Below are positions 1 to 12,788 of a DNA stretch of 41,764 nucleotides, piece by piece (within the stretch, counting starts at the first letter, position 1; every line of letters starts with the position of its first letter). The notes under the pieces are model-generated. The model had not been told where the DNA came from. It searched no databases and saw nothing but the letters and a program-made list of their open reading frames with translations. Both the position numbers and the translations under genes were made by a program. The stretch comes from Protostelium mycophagum (Eukaryota > Evosea > Variosea > Protosteliida > Protosteliaceae): positions 1 to 41,764 of the forward strand of contig MZNV01000988.1 of assembly GCA_002081555.1 (NCBI GenBank), given 5' to 3'.

Positions 1-1
1 C

Positions 2-124
2 AAACGCAAATATTCCGGTCTTCTTTATCCCTTACCAGTGTCATCAAAACAATGGGCATCAGTAGTGATGGATTTCATCACAGATTTACCAGAATGTCAA
101 GGTTATGTTATGACACAATCATGA
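2..124 (+). mobile_element. Ty3/gypsy-type retrotransposon integrase fragment
   Basis: Frame 2 reads 40 codons to a TGA. It holds the segment KYSGLLYPLPVSSKQWASVV followed by MDFITDLPECQGY. This is the hallmark stretch of Ty3/gypsy integrases between the H2C2 zinc finger and the DDE core, where the family shows G.L.PLPIP...W..I.MDFI..LP...G. The fragment is cut by the window edge on its left and ends in a stop on its right, so it is a decayed or truncated copy. No LTR is visible. Confidence 0.8.
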
Positions 125-2331
125 TAGTGATTGATTGACATTTTATGTGCTCTTTAATAAAATATATCATAATTAATTTTAAATCTTGACATTCATCAAC
201 CAATAAAACATCTTCCGCTAACGGTACACTGTGTTTCTTATAAATCAATTGTAAAATAATTAACTCACTATATTATCTTTATGTGTTAGTTTTTGTATCA
301 TTTCAAAGATTTCTGACCAGATTTGACCAACAAATCCAGGCTTCTCTTATTTTAGGATGACAGATATTATTATGATTATTATTACTCTGTTTTGGTGAGT
401 AAACATACATATATATAGAATAATAAAGTATGATAGTGGGAATTATTTAACATATTGGAAGGTTCAGAAATAGAGCAAAAAATAGAACATAACCATCCAA
501 CCAAAATCTTGCACCATTTCTCTGCAAATATATAACAACCCATTCAGCTCCTGTTATTTACATGTAAGCATCCTTATCCAACAATATGTGGACAAAATCA
601 TCCATCTAAAATATCAGGTCTTTGAAATCAAATAGATTAATATACACCATCTTCTTCACAGTCTTGAAAGCTGCTTGATTGCATTACATATGTTGTTAAT
701 CCTGTTGTCAGTCAGCTCCAAAGGAAGAAGTCCACTTGCCTTAATCTTTGTATGAAGGTCTTTCAACCAGGAAGTCAACATTATAAGCACTCTGTCCACA
801 ATAACCATAGGTGCTTGGAATTCCAACACTTCCTGGTGTATTTAGCCTCTACAGCCTCATACTCTTTGCAATTGGAGAATGTTTCTGGGATGGTTTTTTG
901 GGCATCTATTGTCTCATCTAATTCATTGTTGAAGATATATTGCTCACAGAATCAAAAAGTGCGTTTATATCAGCATCTAACTGTTCCTCAGTCTTGTCAG
1001 CAAAGTTGGTAGACTAGATGCTCTCTATTTGCTGATTCATCTAGCATGAATTGTAACAAAATTCATGTTAAGAGAGGTCAAGCATTTGTTGTTTGGTCTT
1101 GTTATGCAGTTTGATCACTATCTTGTGATTCAAAAAAAATGACTATGATGGAATTTTTTGACTATTTGGGAGAATTGAGAGCAAAATTTGTTCAAGTCCA
1201 AAATCCCAATAAATAAAAAAATAAATGTAATCATTAATCATTTGCACTTTTTTGACTGGCATCTTTGCGGCTTTAGTAGAAGGTTTCTGCAATATGTCAA
1301 GATACAGCTCATTATGAAATTGGACCGGTCTGATTTTATAATAATTGAAATTGGACCGGTCCAATTTATCTGAAAATATCCTCATTGTCACTGTCCAAAG
1401 ACTTCTTGGATTTTTTCTTTTTTTCCCTTTTTTTCTTTCTTGCCTTTCTTGGCAGACTTGTTGGCTTCTTTGTTGTCCTTCACATCAACCTCAATGCTAG
1501 CAGCAAATTTCTGATGAATTTTCAAACTGTGTCAAGTGTGTCAAAAACTTATCAATCCTATTTTTGATTTTTTGGCAACTATTGGCTGCCAATTCTTGGC
1601 AAGTTTTAGGAGGTGGTCAGATCTCTACTATCCTATGCAGGGAGTCTGCTGGTATTCAGTTTGCCCTGGTTTTAGAGGGCCAATATACCAATCCACAGCT
1701 GCAGTACATTGCAGCCTGCCACAACCGTCTTTGTGAAAAGACTTCAGCAGCCACTGTCTGGATGAACAACTACTTCCTTTACTGTGCTGAGTGTGATCTT
1801 AATGGTTTTCCACTTCATGGTAATGGCAGTGAACAACACTTGTCTTGCCAGACATAAGACAGTTTATATGTTCCTCAACTTGATACCTGGTCTTGCTCTT
1901 GCGTCTTGTCTGCTCAGTGATGTTGAACTGGTAATCATAGTAGTGTGCTCCTCTCTCTGCTGCTTTTTGTTTGTCTGTTGGAAGTTGATACATGTACCAC
2001 TATTCAACACTCACAGGATTTGCCCTAGCTCCACTGTACTTCAGGCAACCAAAGGAAGATGCTGAGAGGAGGAGCAGGACGTGAGTGCAGAGGCACAAGA
2101 ACAATCTTCTCATTGAGCAATGGATGCTCTGCCAACATCTTGCTCAAATTAGCTATAAATCACAGTAGCTTATTGCTTATTGCCGTAAAAATAAATTTCT
2201 CAAATCTGTGATGGAAATCTGCCCATGATCTTTATGCAAAGTATTGCGGCTTCAGACCAGCCTCAGGGGTCAAAGAGCAAGACAACCGGGTACAGAGCCA
2301 ACAGCACATTCAAAAGGTGTCCTTGCAAAGA
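125..2331. other. AT-rich intergenic DNA with no supported gene
   Basis: This stretch is AT-rich, with short open frames on both strands and none over about 100 codons. None resembles a protein I know. It lies among transposon debris, so it is probably decayed mobile DNA. The only structured items I saw are the AATTGGACCGGTC repeat and palindrome near 1.3 kb, listed separately. Confidence 0.5.
1316..1367. repeat. Direct repeat plus 20-bp perfect palindrome
   Basis: The word GAAATTGGACCGGTC occurs at 1316-1330 and again at 1347-1360. The second copy extends into a perfect palindrome, AAATTGGACCGGTCCAATTT, at 1348-1367. The first copy keeps only the left arm and core, so it looks like a half-degenerate duplicate. 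A terminal or fold-back remnant of a mobile element is possible; no function is evident. Confidence 0.7.
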
Positions 2332-2601
2332 AGAATAACCAGGGGGGATCTGGATAATCCATTCATTTCTGGAAATGCCAAAGCCAAACGGATACAAAGC
2401 TCAGGCCAACTCTGGACTGAAGACCGCCTTCTGTATGATGTATCTGCATGGTATGTTAAATCAACAACTTGAGTTTCAAAAGTTCATGAGCTGATGCATC
2501 CAGATGATGCCAACATAAAAAAAGCCATGATGGCAATAGCAAAAATCAGACCTAAAATATATTGGGAGTGTAATTTTGAATTGGAGCTGGGTACAGGATA
2601 G
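2332..2601 (+). mobile_element. Decayed gypsy-type pol fragment (H2C2 integrase zinc-finger region)
   Basis: One frame, with a single internal TGA near 2472, reads LWTEDRLLYDVSAWYVKS, then the stop, then VSKVHELMHPDDANIKKAMM and AIAKIRPKIYWE. This has the layout of the integrase zinc-binding domain of Ty3/gypsy elements: W..D.LLY, then a His-containing helix, then K.L....YYW. The second zinc-site histidine and the cysteines are not recognisable, so it would be non-functional. The match is by pattern only; chance resemblance cannot be excluded. Confidence 0.42.
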
Positions 2602-3624
2602 AAGAAGCGGTGATTAGCGGTGCAACTCAGATATTTCAAGTGTACTATAAGTGCTATTATTTGTACAAAGACATCTGGACGTGGGCAGCAATACAGACAC
2701 AGGTCAAATGGCAGACTGCAGTATATTGGGTGAGATAATCCTCACTACTTTACTACACTTTTCTTCTATTTTTGTCAAAAACACACATCCTCCTTGTTGG
2801 TGATGTTTTTTCTGCTTGATAATGATATATGAAGGAGCCATGGGCCATGCCACCCAACAAATACATAGATCACCATGTTGTTTGCAAGGGGATGTACAGC
2901 AGGTTCATACAACCACAGTAAGGCCAGATGGTATGCCAAGGAAGGGGCAGTAACAACCAGAAATACTCTCAGATCAATAGAGGGGGGGAACTGGTGAGGA
3001 CTTTTTCACAGATTGTGTTTTTGACAATGACCACAAAAAATCAATTCCCCGCCACAATAGCATACTTTGATGCATTGTTGCCACACTTTTTCAAAAAGTA
3101 AAGATAAGGACAACTGGGGTCCAACTCTGGAAAATATTCCACAAGGGGATTTGGACATTGATTTGCTCACAGATTTATAAGAGAATTTGATAAATTGGAT
3201 GCAAAAACCACCTGGAATTGACAACACTCATAAACAAGCAAGCCATGAATGCTGGGGTTAAATATCCAAGTAAACCCCAAGAGCTTGATGGGCACTTTCA
3301 CACAAACAACTTCTTATAAGCTTATTACGTCTTGATAAAGGATAGAATTAGTCAGTGCATATCTCAGATATTATTGGTATATTTTGACAAACATAACACA
3401 TTTGGTACAAGGCTCTGTGGGAAAAGATTTTTCAAAAGTGAAATGAACAATGAATATCTCTTTTTGAAAAAAAGTAATTCCATTCACCTTTTTTGAAGTG
3501 CGTTGCGTTGTCACAAACATTGGGATACCGGCACAATCATGGTTTGAACAGTAGAAAATGGCTGCAGTGCCCTGAGTTGCTCTGCCCCCACCCAACCTGA
3601 CAGATCAACAAAAAATTACAAATG
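2602..3624. other. Intergenic DNA with no supported gene
   Basis: I see only short open frames and no recognisable motif in this kilobase. It lies between two pieces of transposon debris and is probably more of the same. Confidence 0.45.
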
Positions 3625-3626
3625 TA

Positions 3627-4066
3627 CAGTGGCTCAAAAAGGAGTCCGGATGTTATTAATTTTTTGTTATTTTGCTCATGTTTCTTACAAACAGAGAAAT
3701 TTCAGTGAAAACTGAACAATGTGATGACACATGTCAATTGTACACACATGCCATATATCAGATTTTTTGACAGCTCTTATGACATGAACCAGTAAATGTG
3801 ACATCTGGGCACTTGAGGTTTTACCTATAATGATTTATTCTACTGATAACAAATGACTAGTGAATCACATCAAGTCCAAAATATACTTACATATAACAGA
3901 CCTTAGAGGAATTATTCTGATATAGAGAGTTCAAATGAAGCCTATAGGAGAGAAAAAGCACAACAATATTAAGACTCTGCAGAAAGGGATTTCCATCAGG
4001 AAAATAGCCTCTCAGACTGGAGTTAGCAAGTCCAAAATAGGAGAAATAAGGAGAGCTTTAGATTGA
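3627..4066 (+). mobile_element. Truncated Tc1/mariner-type transposon: left end and transposase N-terminus
   Basis: The left edge at 3627-3650 starts CAGTGGCTCAAAAAGG directly after a TA dinucleotide (3625-3626). This resembles Tc1-family terminal repeats and their TA target site. From 3935 an ATG opens 43 codons ending at 4066, containing LQKGISIRKIASQTGVSKSK and then IGEIRRAL. That is the homeodomain-like helix-turn-helix at the start of Tc1 transposases, which bind the terminal repeats. The DDE catalytic domain and right terminal repeat are absent, so the copy is dead and internally truncated. Confidence 0.65.
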
Positions 4067-4071
4067 CTTTG

Positions 4072-4153
4072 TTGCAGGATTTTTGTTTAGTCAGAATCTC
4101 CCACTTCTTAGTAATAAACCCGTTAATTGTGGGGAATCTGACTAAACTCTGCA
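4072..4153. repeat. Fold-back (inverted) repeat just after the transposase fragment
   Basis: The left arm at about 4072-4104 contains TTGCAG and then TTTAGTCAGAATCTCCCAC. The right arm at 4129-4153 contains GTGGGGAATCTGACTAAA and then CTGCAA. The arms pair over most of their length, with one mismatch cluster and one indel, around a loop of about 24 nt. It may be a MITE-like hairpin or the truncated junction of the neighbouring element. Confidence 0.65.
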
Positions 4154-4534
4154 ATATCTCTATTTACACAACATCAAAACATTGAATGTTTTGTATTTCA
4201 TAAAATACTGTTTTGAGAAACAATAAAATATAGATATTACCCTGCACTGCAGTGCAACACAGATTTGTACAATTTTGAAAATGAAAAATAATTGCAGTAA
4301 CAACTGATCTATTGCTGTGATTAACACATTATTGTTACTGTGTATTGTATGGCAACTAGTGAGATGTACAAACTTGTGTCCACTGGGTAATACAAAACAT
4401 AGATTTTTTGGAGATACAACACAAAACAAGAATTTGATAAATACAAAAAACATCCAAAAACTAGCAATTTTTGTAGATCACAAAGGATTACGGATGATTT
4501 TTCCGTGGTTCGAGAACGAAACGTTTCGGCTCTA
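4154..4534. other. AT-rich intergenic DNA, nothing recognised
   Basis: The short frames on both strands overlap one another and show no motif. I see no gene here. Confidence 0.5.
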
Positions 4535-4866
4535 TGAGGAAATGCGATTGTCCAAAGGACAATCTGATCGCGTCAACAGCATCGATAGAGTCAGCGCATT
4601 GCATTGCATCTAAAGATGCTGTTGGATCTCATTTTCGAGATCTTTCGCGGATCGATTTTCTTAATGAGAAAAATGCAATTGTCCACAGGACAATCAATTT
4701 GCGAAAACAACATCGTTAGACTCAGCGCCTTGCGTTGTATCTAACAATGTTGTTAGATCTCATTTTCGAATCGCGGATTGATTTTCATAATGAGAAATTC
4801 AAGCGTCCAAAGGACAATCAGATTTAATCAGATTGCAGATTGCGGAAACGACATTGTTAGACCCTA
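4535..4866. repeat. Imperfect tandem repeat, about 128-bp unit, 2.5 copies
   Basis: Three successive units start with TGAGAAA or TGAGGAAA at about 4535, 4665 and 4791, a period of 130 then 126 bp. Each carries the landmarks TCCAAAGGACAAT or TCCACAGGACAAT, then GACTCAGCGC or GAGTCAGCGC, then TTAGATCTCATTTTCG or a close variant. The third copy stops after about 75 bp. The unit holds several small inverted repeats, such as GATGCTGTTGGATC. It sits about 200 bp beyond the 3' end of the giant secreted-protein gene and encodes nothing convincing. Confidence 0.75.
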
Positions 4867-5070
4867 TTTACAACAACTTCGCAAGAAGTTTCCCTTGGGC
4901 TGTGAGTTTTGGATTTTCCAACAAAGAGATTGTGTACAAAATTCGGTTTTTCCAGCCTGGTAGACTTTCTGACTTGGAGTGGAATCCTTGCTTGCAGGAG
5001 CACAATATAAAAAAAGACCACAATTTCAGGATTATAAAATTAAATGTTCTCCCATTTTATCTTACAAATA

Positions 5071-8000
5071 TCAATGGCATGGATTATAACAAATGTGCCC
5101 CAGTAGACAAAGCTCAGTGCATTCTGCTGATTCTTGTGTGCTGTGGATACCTCCAATAATCCACCCTTTGACATGAATTGGGCCTTGATCTATGCTACCA
5201 GACACACACCCATTCCCGTGACATGAAAGCTCTGATGAACTGCCGAACGTTGTAACCCCCATTGTATATGCAGGCATCTGATCCCTGTTATTGTAGACAT
5301 ATATTGTGTCCTCTGTAATTTGACCGAGGTTATCTGAATATGCAATGACAAGTGTACCAAGGGTATAGTCGTACAGTTTTGTGCTTTCTGAAGGATTGAT
5401 CTGGGAGGTTATCTGTTGGTATATATATGATATAGTGAAGCTATTTCCTGGATATTGCAATTGTTGTTTGTCATAGCCTCTAGATACTATAGCGCCGTTG
5501 TTCAAAGAGGTTGCCGTAAGAGTAAGATTCTGCACTAATTAATTGTTTACAATCAGTGATACTCACTGTGAAGTTTGAAGCTAATGAAATTATAGAAAAT
5601 GAGACGGTCGGCGTAATACTATCCATTGGCAGAACGATCTCGGCTTGTGTATTCAATGTCGAAACATTCGTGATGCTGATGGATGCTCCTGCACCGATGT
5701 TTGCCAACCTTCATTCTTTGAATAATCCGTCTGACATTTTAAAAGAACCATTACCTTGTAGTGAACGATCTTAAAGCCTCTGTGAGGGAGCGAAAAGGGT
5801 CCGGCATTATCATATCATTCAATAGCATCAACTCACTGAGACGGTCCATTGTGTTTCCCAGAGTATTAATGAAGTTGACAGTTGTTGTTGGACTACTCTG
5901 CAATCCTAGCCCATAATCCTCTCCGACAAGGTATATGTCCGCATGAGCTCCCTGTCCATTTACTCCAGAAGAGAAGAGTCCCACAAGGTTCGGGATGTTA
6001 AGCGGTAACAATCCGATTCGTGTGCGTCGTCCTTGGTTCGTGTTCATAATCTGACGGAATATTGTTGTTTTGCCATTGGGTAGAAGGAGTTGCACATCAT
6101 AACCAAACCCTGATTGGATTATATCGCCTGGTATTGTTGAATTGAAGGATGGCCATGGAAATAAAGTGAACATGCTTCCTCTCTGGACTATCGGTACTGG
6201 TAACTCCTCCATTTGCGCGGCAACATTCACATTTGTTAAACTGAAGTGGATGGGTAGGCCTCCAGAGGATATAGACCCAATAATCCCTTTCTCGGTAACT
6301 TGAATGGTGTCCAGAAGCGCTCCAGGAAGTGCCTCTAGAGTGCGCGAGACTATCTGACCGCCATCTATTATTTGGAATTAGATATCGTTGTAGATAGACA
6401 GACTCACCAATTGTTATTGATATTGGTATAGAGAAGATAGATTTGAGTACACTACTCATCGAAATGAGTATTTTTTGCCCTGCAGTCGTGAGGGTTTATT
6501 TTAAATGCGTTACTGTTTACCTTCTTCTGGCATCTGCACTGGTCTCTGTGTGGAAGCAGATGCAGCATATTCAATGGCATTAATCAAGCCCATTATTGGT
6601 GCCAGCAAATCTATTCCTATCCTGATATCTAACTCTGGTGTGGCAGTATCTATTCTCTTCACTAGATTTGGAGTCGCTAGGTAGGATACGAGCTTGTATT
6701 GAATTGGGAGGTCGTATATGCTGTAGTTGGAGAGCGCATTCTCAGGGAGGAGAGCTAACGGTAAGGTTCTTAATAGAGCTTTCATCTCAACTTGATCCAA
6801 ACCAGATACATAATATTGAGTGGGGGCCATAGAAGTAGGTTGTGAGGAAACACCGTATTGTGGAGGGAGTACCAACGTAACGATGGGTGTCACATAATAA
6901 GTCCGATCCTGAAGATCAGGTCCAAACGTGAGGATTAGTTCAGCGAGATTAAGACCACCTCCTTGTACGAAATAGTCCACCCCCTTTACGGCACCAAGTC
7001 CATCCGCCGCCCGCACATCCCACGTGATATTAACCACCATAGCCAGAGGAGCGGTCAGAGACGGGATTCCCAGGAAAGGTATTACTGTCCCTGGAGGGAT
7101 CTGTGCCATACTGAATGCGAGTGCTCCACCTGCGTTCACCGAGCCATTGGGAGGAGCCACCACCGTAACCAGTTTGTTGATTAATTTCAATCGTAATGTG
7201 AGGTCATCAATAGGTAACACCTCAAATGGAATGGCTGTCAAGTTAATAATTTGGTTTTTGTCACAGCTCGGTAGTAATGAGAGTCTGACTTGAGGTACTA
7301 CATTGATGTATACAGACGCATTGAATCCTGTCACATTCCCGGACGAATTGTTGGTGTTCGAAGAGTTTGACATGTATGGTGTTGAGAATGGAAGAGTTGT
7401 GAATGTTGCTCCCTCGCCAGATGATTGCATTTTACCGAATGTCTGAGTTTCTGAGGAGAAAGTCGGAAATGTTTCCTCGCTAGTTGATTGCACTTGACCA
7501 AGCGTATTCGTCTCGGTTGATACTTCGAAAGAACTGGATTTGTGTGCCTTGGAAGAGATCCGAAGGATAGTAGCCCTTGAAAATGAGATGGAGAAGCCAA
7601 GGCTATTGAGGTCACCGTCGATGATGATAAAATCATTGCCAGGAAGGAGAATCTCGCCTCCGGATGATTGTATGACCCAAGACATTTGAATATCACTGAG
7701 TTGTGGCAATTTTGGTGCTGGAAATCCTGCAGCTAGTGGTATTGCACTTCCGGCCGGTAAAATGGAAGCTCCAAAGTGCAAGACATCTCCCGACATTGGT
7801 GCAGATAGATCTGATGTGGTGACAAAGACAAACTGTCTGACCAAGGTATCGTAATACTTAGCATCCACAGGTAGAACATCAAAGTCCCATGTGAAGGGCA
7901 GTAAGTGTTTTTTGCTTGAGATTCCAAATTGTGCAGGAAGTGCAAAAGAGACTGATGGTCTAACGGTAATATTCTTGGGAGAAGAAGAAGGTGGAAAGGC

Positions 8001-11000
8001 GATTGCCACCTTCAAGGATTGTGTGTGGCCTGACATCATCTGAAAGTCGCCTCCGGGAATGAGCTTCTGGCTGGGGTTCGTCCGGTTGTAGAAGTCCCAG
8101 TATATGATGAAGGCATCATTGACAGGAATAGTGGAGAGAGGACTGAAAGAGGGCGGTAATGGCGTCCCATGGATAAGGTTGAGGGCTTCAAAGTGAAGAG
8201 ATTCACCGGCTCTGGTAATCTTTCTAGAGGGAAAATGGATCATGACCGTATGTTTGATCAGTCTGTCAAGTACATCGTCTTCCATGGTAGGTTGCACAGT
8301 GAAAATAATGGGAGGCAGAGCTATGGGTGTACGAGGTATACCGTATCTCCTTGGGAGTGAAAAGGTGACTCTTGGCTCTATTGTGACATTACGAGTTGCG
8401 TTCAAAGGAGAGAAAGAGATCTCTATCTGTGAGAGATGAAGGTGACCCTTGGTGATCTGATAGTCAAAAATCTTCTGTTGGTTGATGACCCATTCTATAC
8501 TGATTAAGGCGGTGTATGGAAAGGTGCTGCTGGGTATTGGTGCGATACTTCTCATGGGTGCTCCAGGTCTAGGGGTAATCACAGAGAATGCTAATGGAGC
8601 CCCAGAAGAGACAGATGACAAGTCCGGAGTAGAGATGGTGCACAGTCTAATCATCATGCTGGAGATCTGATCGTCATTCATGGCAGGGATGGTGTATAAT
8701 GTTGGTTCTCCGATGTCCACTGAATCACTAGATATACCGGTGAAGGGTATAAAAAAGCTGGCGCGTGAAAGGACAGTAATATTCCTTTGCAGATCACTTG
8801 TTAAGTTTGGATTGTTGAGAGCTCCAGAGATGACCTCAAATTCTCTGGTGGGTTCTAGAGGCCCTCGGTCATCACTAATAATCCAAGCAATCTTAACTTC
8901 TATGTCTGGAAAATTCTTCATAGGCAATGTGGGTACACTGGAAGGCAAAACAGGATCTTGTGACTTGGGTACAATTGCAGAGAAAGAGAGGAAACTTCCA
9001 GCAGACGGGGTTCTATTGGCATGGAGCAACACGGAGCAATACTGTTTAACCACAGAGCCTATGACTTCTCGATGATTGTATTCTGGTATGAGAAAGTAGC
9101 TTGGAGCTCCAATAGGTGTGGCCTTTTGGCTGAGTGGAAAGGGTGGTGGAATCCGGAAGGAGACGTATGGTTGGACGCTGATATTCCTACTTCTAGCAGT
9201 GTGTAGAAAAGAGATAGTAATTTCAGGGGAGGAGAGGGATCCGTCCAAAAAGTTATAATCGGTCCTCTGAGACAAGGTGCTATTTGTATCACGGTCCACA
9301 ATGTACCAAGTGATATCCGCGTGAGCAAAGGATCCTATCTTAGAGAAGGGCATCTCAATCGTTGTTTCAAGCTTGGAAAGGTCTGATCCAGCTTTTGGCA
9401 ATATAGCAGAAAAGGCCAATGGTTGCCCAGCGGTGGGAGAGATGGATTTGAAGTTCGGCGCAGAGAAGCTGGTGAATTGCGCAGCCCATTGTCCACGTAA
9501 GACTTCGTCATTGTATTTGTCTATTGTGAAGTTGAAACCAGGATGGATTGGCATTTTTGTGGGCTGAAGATAGAAGGGGCTTATTCCTAGGTGAAAGGTT
9601 GCAAATGGCTGGACAATAATATTGGTCCTATTCTGCAATAGAAAAATAAGAGACATCTCAGTGCTATCTCTGCCACCCTTGATCACTAGATAATCCACTC
9701 CTGCTTGAAGATAATTGCCATCAGCATCCTGTATTCTCCAAATCAAAGATACTATGGCATTCGAGGGAAATATCTGAGGGATCCCTTGGATACGAGGAAG
9801 AATGGCTCCAGGAGAAGGTATAATTGCTGAGAAATTCAGAACTCTGCCGGCCTCGATAAGCTGACTGTCTGGTCCAACAGCCGAGCAGGTATGTTTGACT
9901 AAATATCCACAAAGATCTTCTCCAGTGGAATTGGGTTGGATGACCACACTCCCGATGGTAATGGGCTGTTGGTCAATTTTGTATATCTGAGGGAGAATCC
10001 AAGTTATTGCAGCAGAGACCTTAACAGTGCCCACATTAGATGGGAAGCTGATATGAACGAAGCTAGTATTCAATCCCCCAGAGAATAATAGGTAGTCCTG
10101 GTTGAGGCGAAACTCGGTTCCGTAGCTGTCCATAATAAACCATTTTATCTTGAAAAAGTTTGTGTGATTGGGAAAATTGGTGACCAGAACTGGAAACCCA
10201 GAGGGAAGTTGAGCACCAGGTGTGGGCAAAACAGCTTGAAATAATAGTGAACCCGTGCTGTTATGTATTACTTGGCAAGTTGCTTCTGTCAGCTGTGCCT
10301 TGTGCTGATAAGATGATATTCCAGATATATTGAATTTGATGGGTGGCAATTGTATTGGGATGGAGTCTATACCGTAGACTGATGGAAGAAAGAATGCTAT
10401 TTGTGGTATTATAGCGATCTCTCGAGTCTCCTCCGTATATGGAAATTTGATTGATAAAATGTCTTTGTGGATAGATCCATTTACCACTTGATATTCTCTA
10501 TCTTGTGTAATAGGAATCCATTTGATGGATTCTGTTATAGTGAGATCACTATTAACTAACTAGTATTATTGCTCACCTGAAGGAATAGATGCACCACCTA
10601 TCATGCTTAGCGTAGTAGTGGAATTATTTGGTGTGCTATTCATCGTGACAGTATATTCTGCAGCAGTTAGACATTTTTTTAGAATTAGTCTCACCAGTGG
10701 TAAAATTCTGTGCCTCCGTGATAGTTCTCTGATTGATGGTAGTGTTCTCTGTTGGATTCAGATGATTGATTATTATGTAATAGACTGTTACCTGTGTCCC
10801 TAATATATCGACCGACCAACCATTGAATTCTTACTCCAGCAGTTTGTGGCCAAGTGGTATCCGGAAATCCTCTCAACCCACCAGGTATGATATCACCTCC
10901 CTTGGGAAGGATGGCTTTCAGATCGGCGACATTACCAGCTGATAAGGACTCTCCTTGCACATGCCAGTGAGGTGTGATGATCGATACCAACTTTTTAACT

Positions 11001-12503
11001 AATTCCTGTTTTGTTTCGCTGATAGAAGACTCAAAAACATCGAGTGAGAAGGGTTCTAATAGAGGAACGGGGCTGCTATCTATGAAATAAGTCGCAGGCA
11101 GTAGGAATTGTATGGAGGGTGTGACTACCACTTGGACTGTCCTTCCTACGGGAATTGTGAACGCGAACTGAGCTTGGTTCTGTGCCCCTCTAACGATATG
11201 GAAGTCTCTCTCCTCTTTCATCTTTGTGCCGTTCTGATGTGATAAGCCCCAAAAAACCCTGCACATGCCACCCGGAAACTTTGTATTGAAAAGGATGGGT
11301 AACTTCTGTGGAAATGAAATTCCAGAGGTGGGGACCTACACGCGATCAGAAATTCAAAGAATAAGATCACTCACAATTGCTGATAACGATATGATCTGTC
11401 CAGACAAAAGTATTTCATCGTCAGAAGGCTTGATCACCGAGCAGGATTGGTTGACCATCATCTTCTTCAGCTCCAATTGGGAAACGTTGGACATGATGAC
11501 CACGATGGGCTCTAGGAAATCGTAATTTCTTGGGAGACCATAAGCGGGCGGAGAAAATAAGGCTACTCTAGGCCGGATGATAAATGGTCCATCGCTAGGC
11601 GGAAGGATAATCGTGACATTCGCACTCATATAATCACCACCCACGACGGCAAAATCTAGATAGATATTAGTATTCCCTGGTGTAAATCGATCACTCCTAC
11701 CATCATTAGGGCTGAGAATTTTATCATCCTTCGTGACTCTCCAATGAAAACGAGTAGTGGGCCACTTTGTTTTGTAGAAGTCGCTGAGTTCAGGGTGCTG
11801 CTTGGCATTTTGAGGGATAAGCAACTGCAATAATGTATTGGTGCACGTTATTACCGAAGAGACGAAAATGCTTGCCAGAAGCGAGCTCACCTTGAAATCA
11901 AGAGGTTGACCGGGGTATACGGGTTGACTGAGATCAGGCTTAACCAAGGTTATGAGGCTCCTAGCTAATTGGACCTCCCGCTCTGCATCGTTCTGCTTTC
12001 CAAGGGTATAAACAGTGGCGTTTAGGCGTTGTGGTTTGGTGACAGTGGTCAAGATCTCTGGAAGGTAGAAGGAAACCTGAGGAGTGATTTGGACGATTGT
12101 GCCGGCGAGTGTATAAGAAAAGATTATGCCGATGCTGGGTTTAAACATCCCTCCTTCCTTGACCCAAAAATCCAACCCCTCTTGAAGAGCATTTCCATCA
12201 GCATCCTCAACATTCCATTTAACTCTGGACTCTCCAGTGATGGGAAACTTAGTAGTGGAAGTTGTAACCTTCAACTGATCTAAGACCTCGCCTGGCTTAG
12301 GGATGTTGGTTCTAAAACGGAGGATGCTGAATTTCAGATGAGAAGAATCAAACATATGTCTGAATGTACCTTCCAGCTCGTGCCGCTCCAGATGGTATGA
12401 AATTAATGGCCTTACACCAATTGATATAATTGGGGAATGCAAAACTTTGGTCATTCTCTGCAGAGGCGCCGACCAAAGCAATGCACAAAATCGCTACAAT
12501 CAT
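5071..12503 (-). CDS. Giant secreted protein with about 12 beta-rich repeats (about 2336 aa, 10 exons)
   Basis: Exons on the minus strand: 12503-12418, 12326-11375, 11335-10792, 10748-10695, 10657-10577, 10531-6521, 6479-6408, 6364-5755, 5708-5567 and 5529-5071, totalling 7011 nt in one frame. The start MIVAILCIALVGASA is a signal peptide; an ATG at 12527 is also possible. About 12 units of 160-200 aa follow. Each unit has F.A..P.PG..LP, then W.I.D.DG, then DY....GG, I.F.....RNI.V.P.VSF.LP..YGI, and ends P..LPP..F. The period and pattern suggest beta-sandwich (Ig- or Calx-beta-like) modules, but I cannot assign a family. There are many N-glycosylation sequons. The last 450 aa or so differ and end Cys-rich, without a membrane anchor, so it is probably secreted (matrix, stalk, coat or adhesion). 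The first splice junction is the least certain. Confidence 0.82.
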
Positions 12504-12788
12504 TTTTAAATGGACGGGAGTTCTCATGCTTCGGATCTGTGGTGTTGGGTTCGGTGTTCCGTTTTTCTCGTGGTGCCGCATCGGTGCCTCGGGAGTTATG
12601 CAGAAAACGTTTCGGTTCAGTTCAGTTTCTTTATTCACACGTAAGTGCTCCTGCTTTACAGCTGTAGCTGCTTCTTCCGAAGACGTGGAACCGGCCTCTG
12701 GGCCTCGCCAATCCTGGCTAGGGTGGTGTTTTTTGCATTCCTTTCTTTGTATCTTCTGTTTTGTTTTTTCTTTCTTCTTGGGGGAGGA

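Noticed and set aside
1784-2065. 93-codon plus-strand frame with hydrophobic stretches, and the 64-codon frame opposite
   Set aside because: Neither matches a family or has a plausible splice extension; they overlap each other in transposon-rich DNA.
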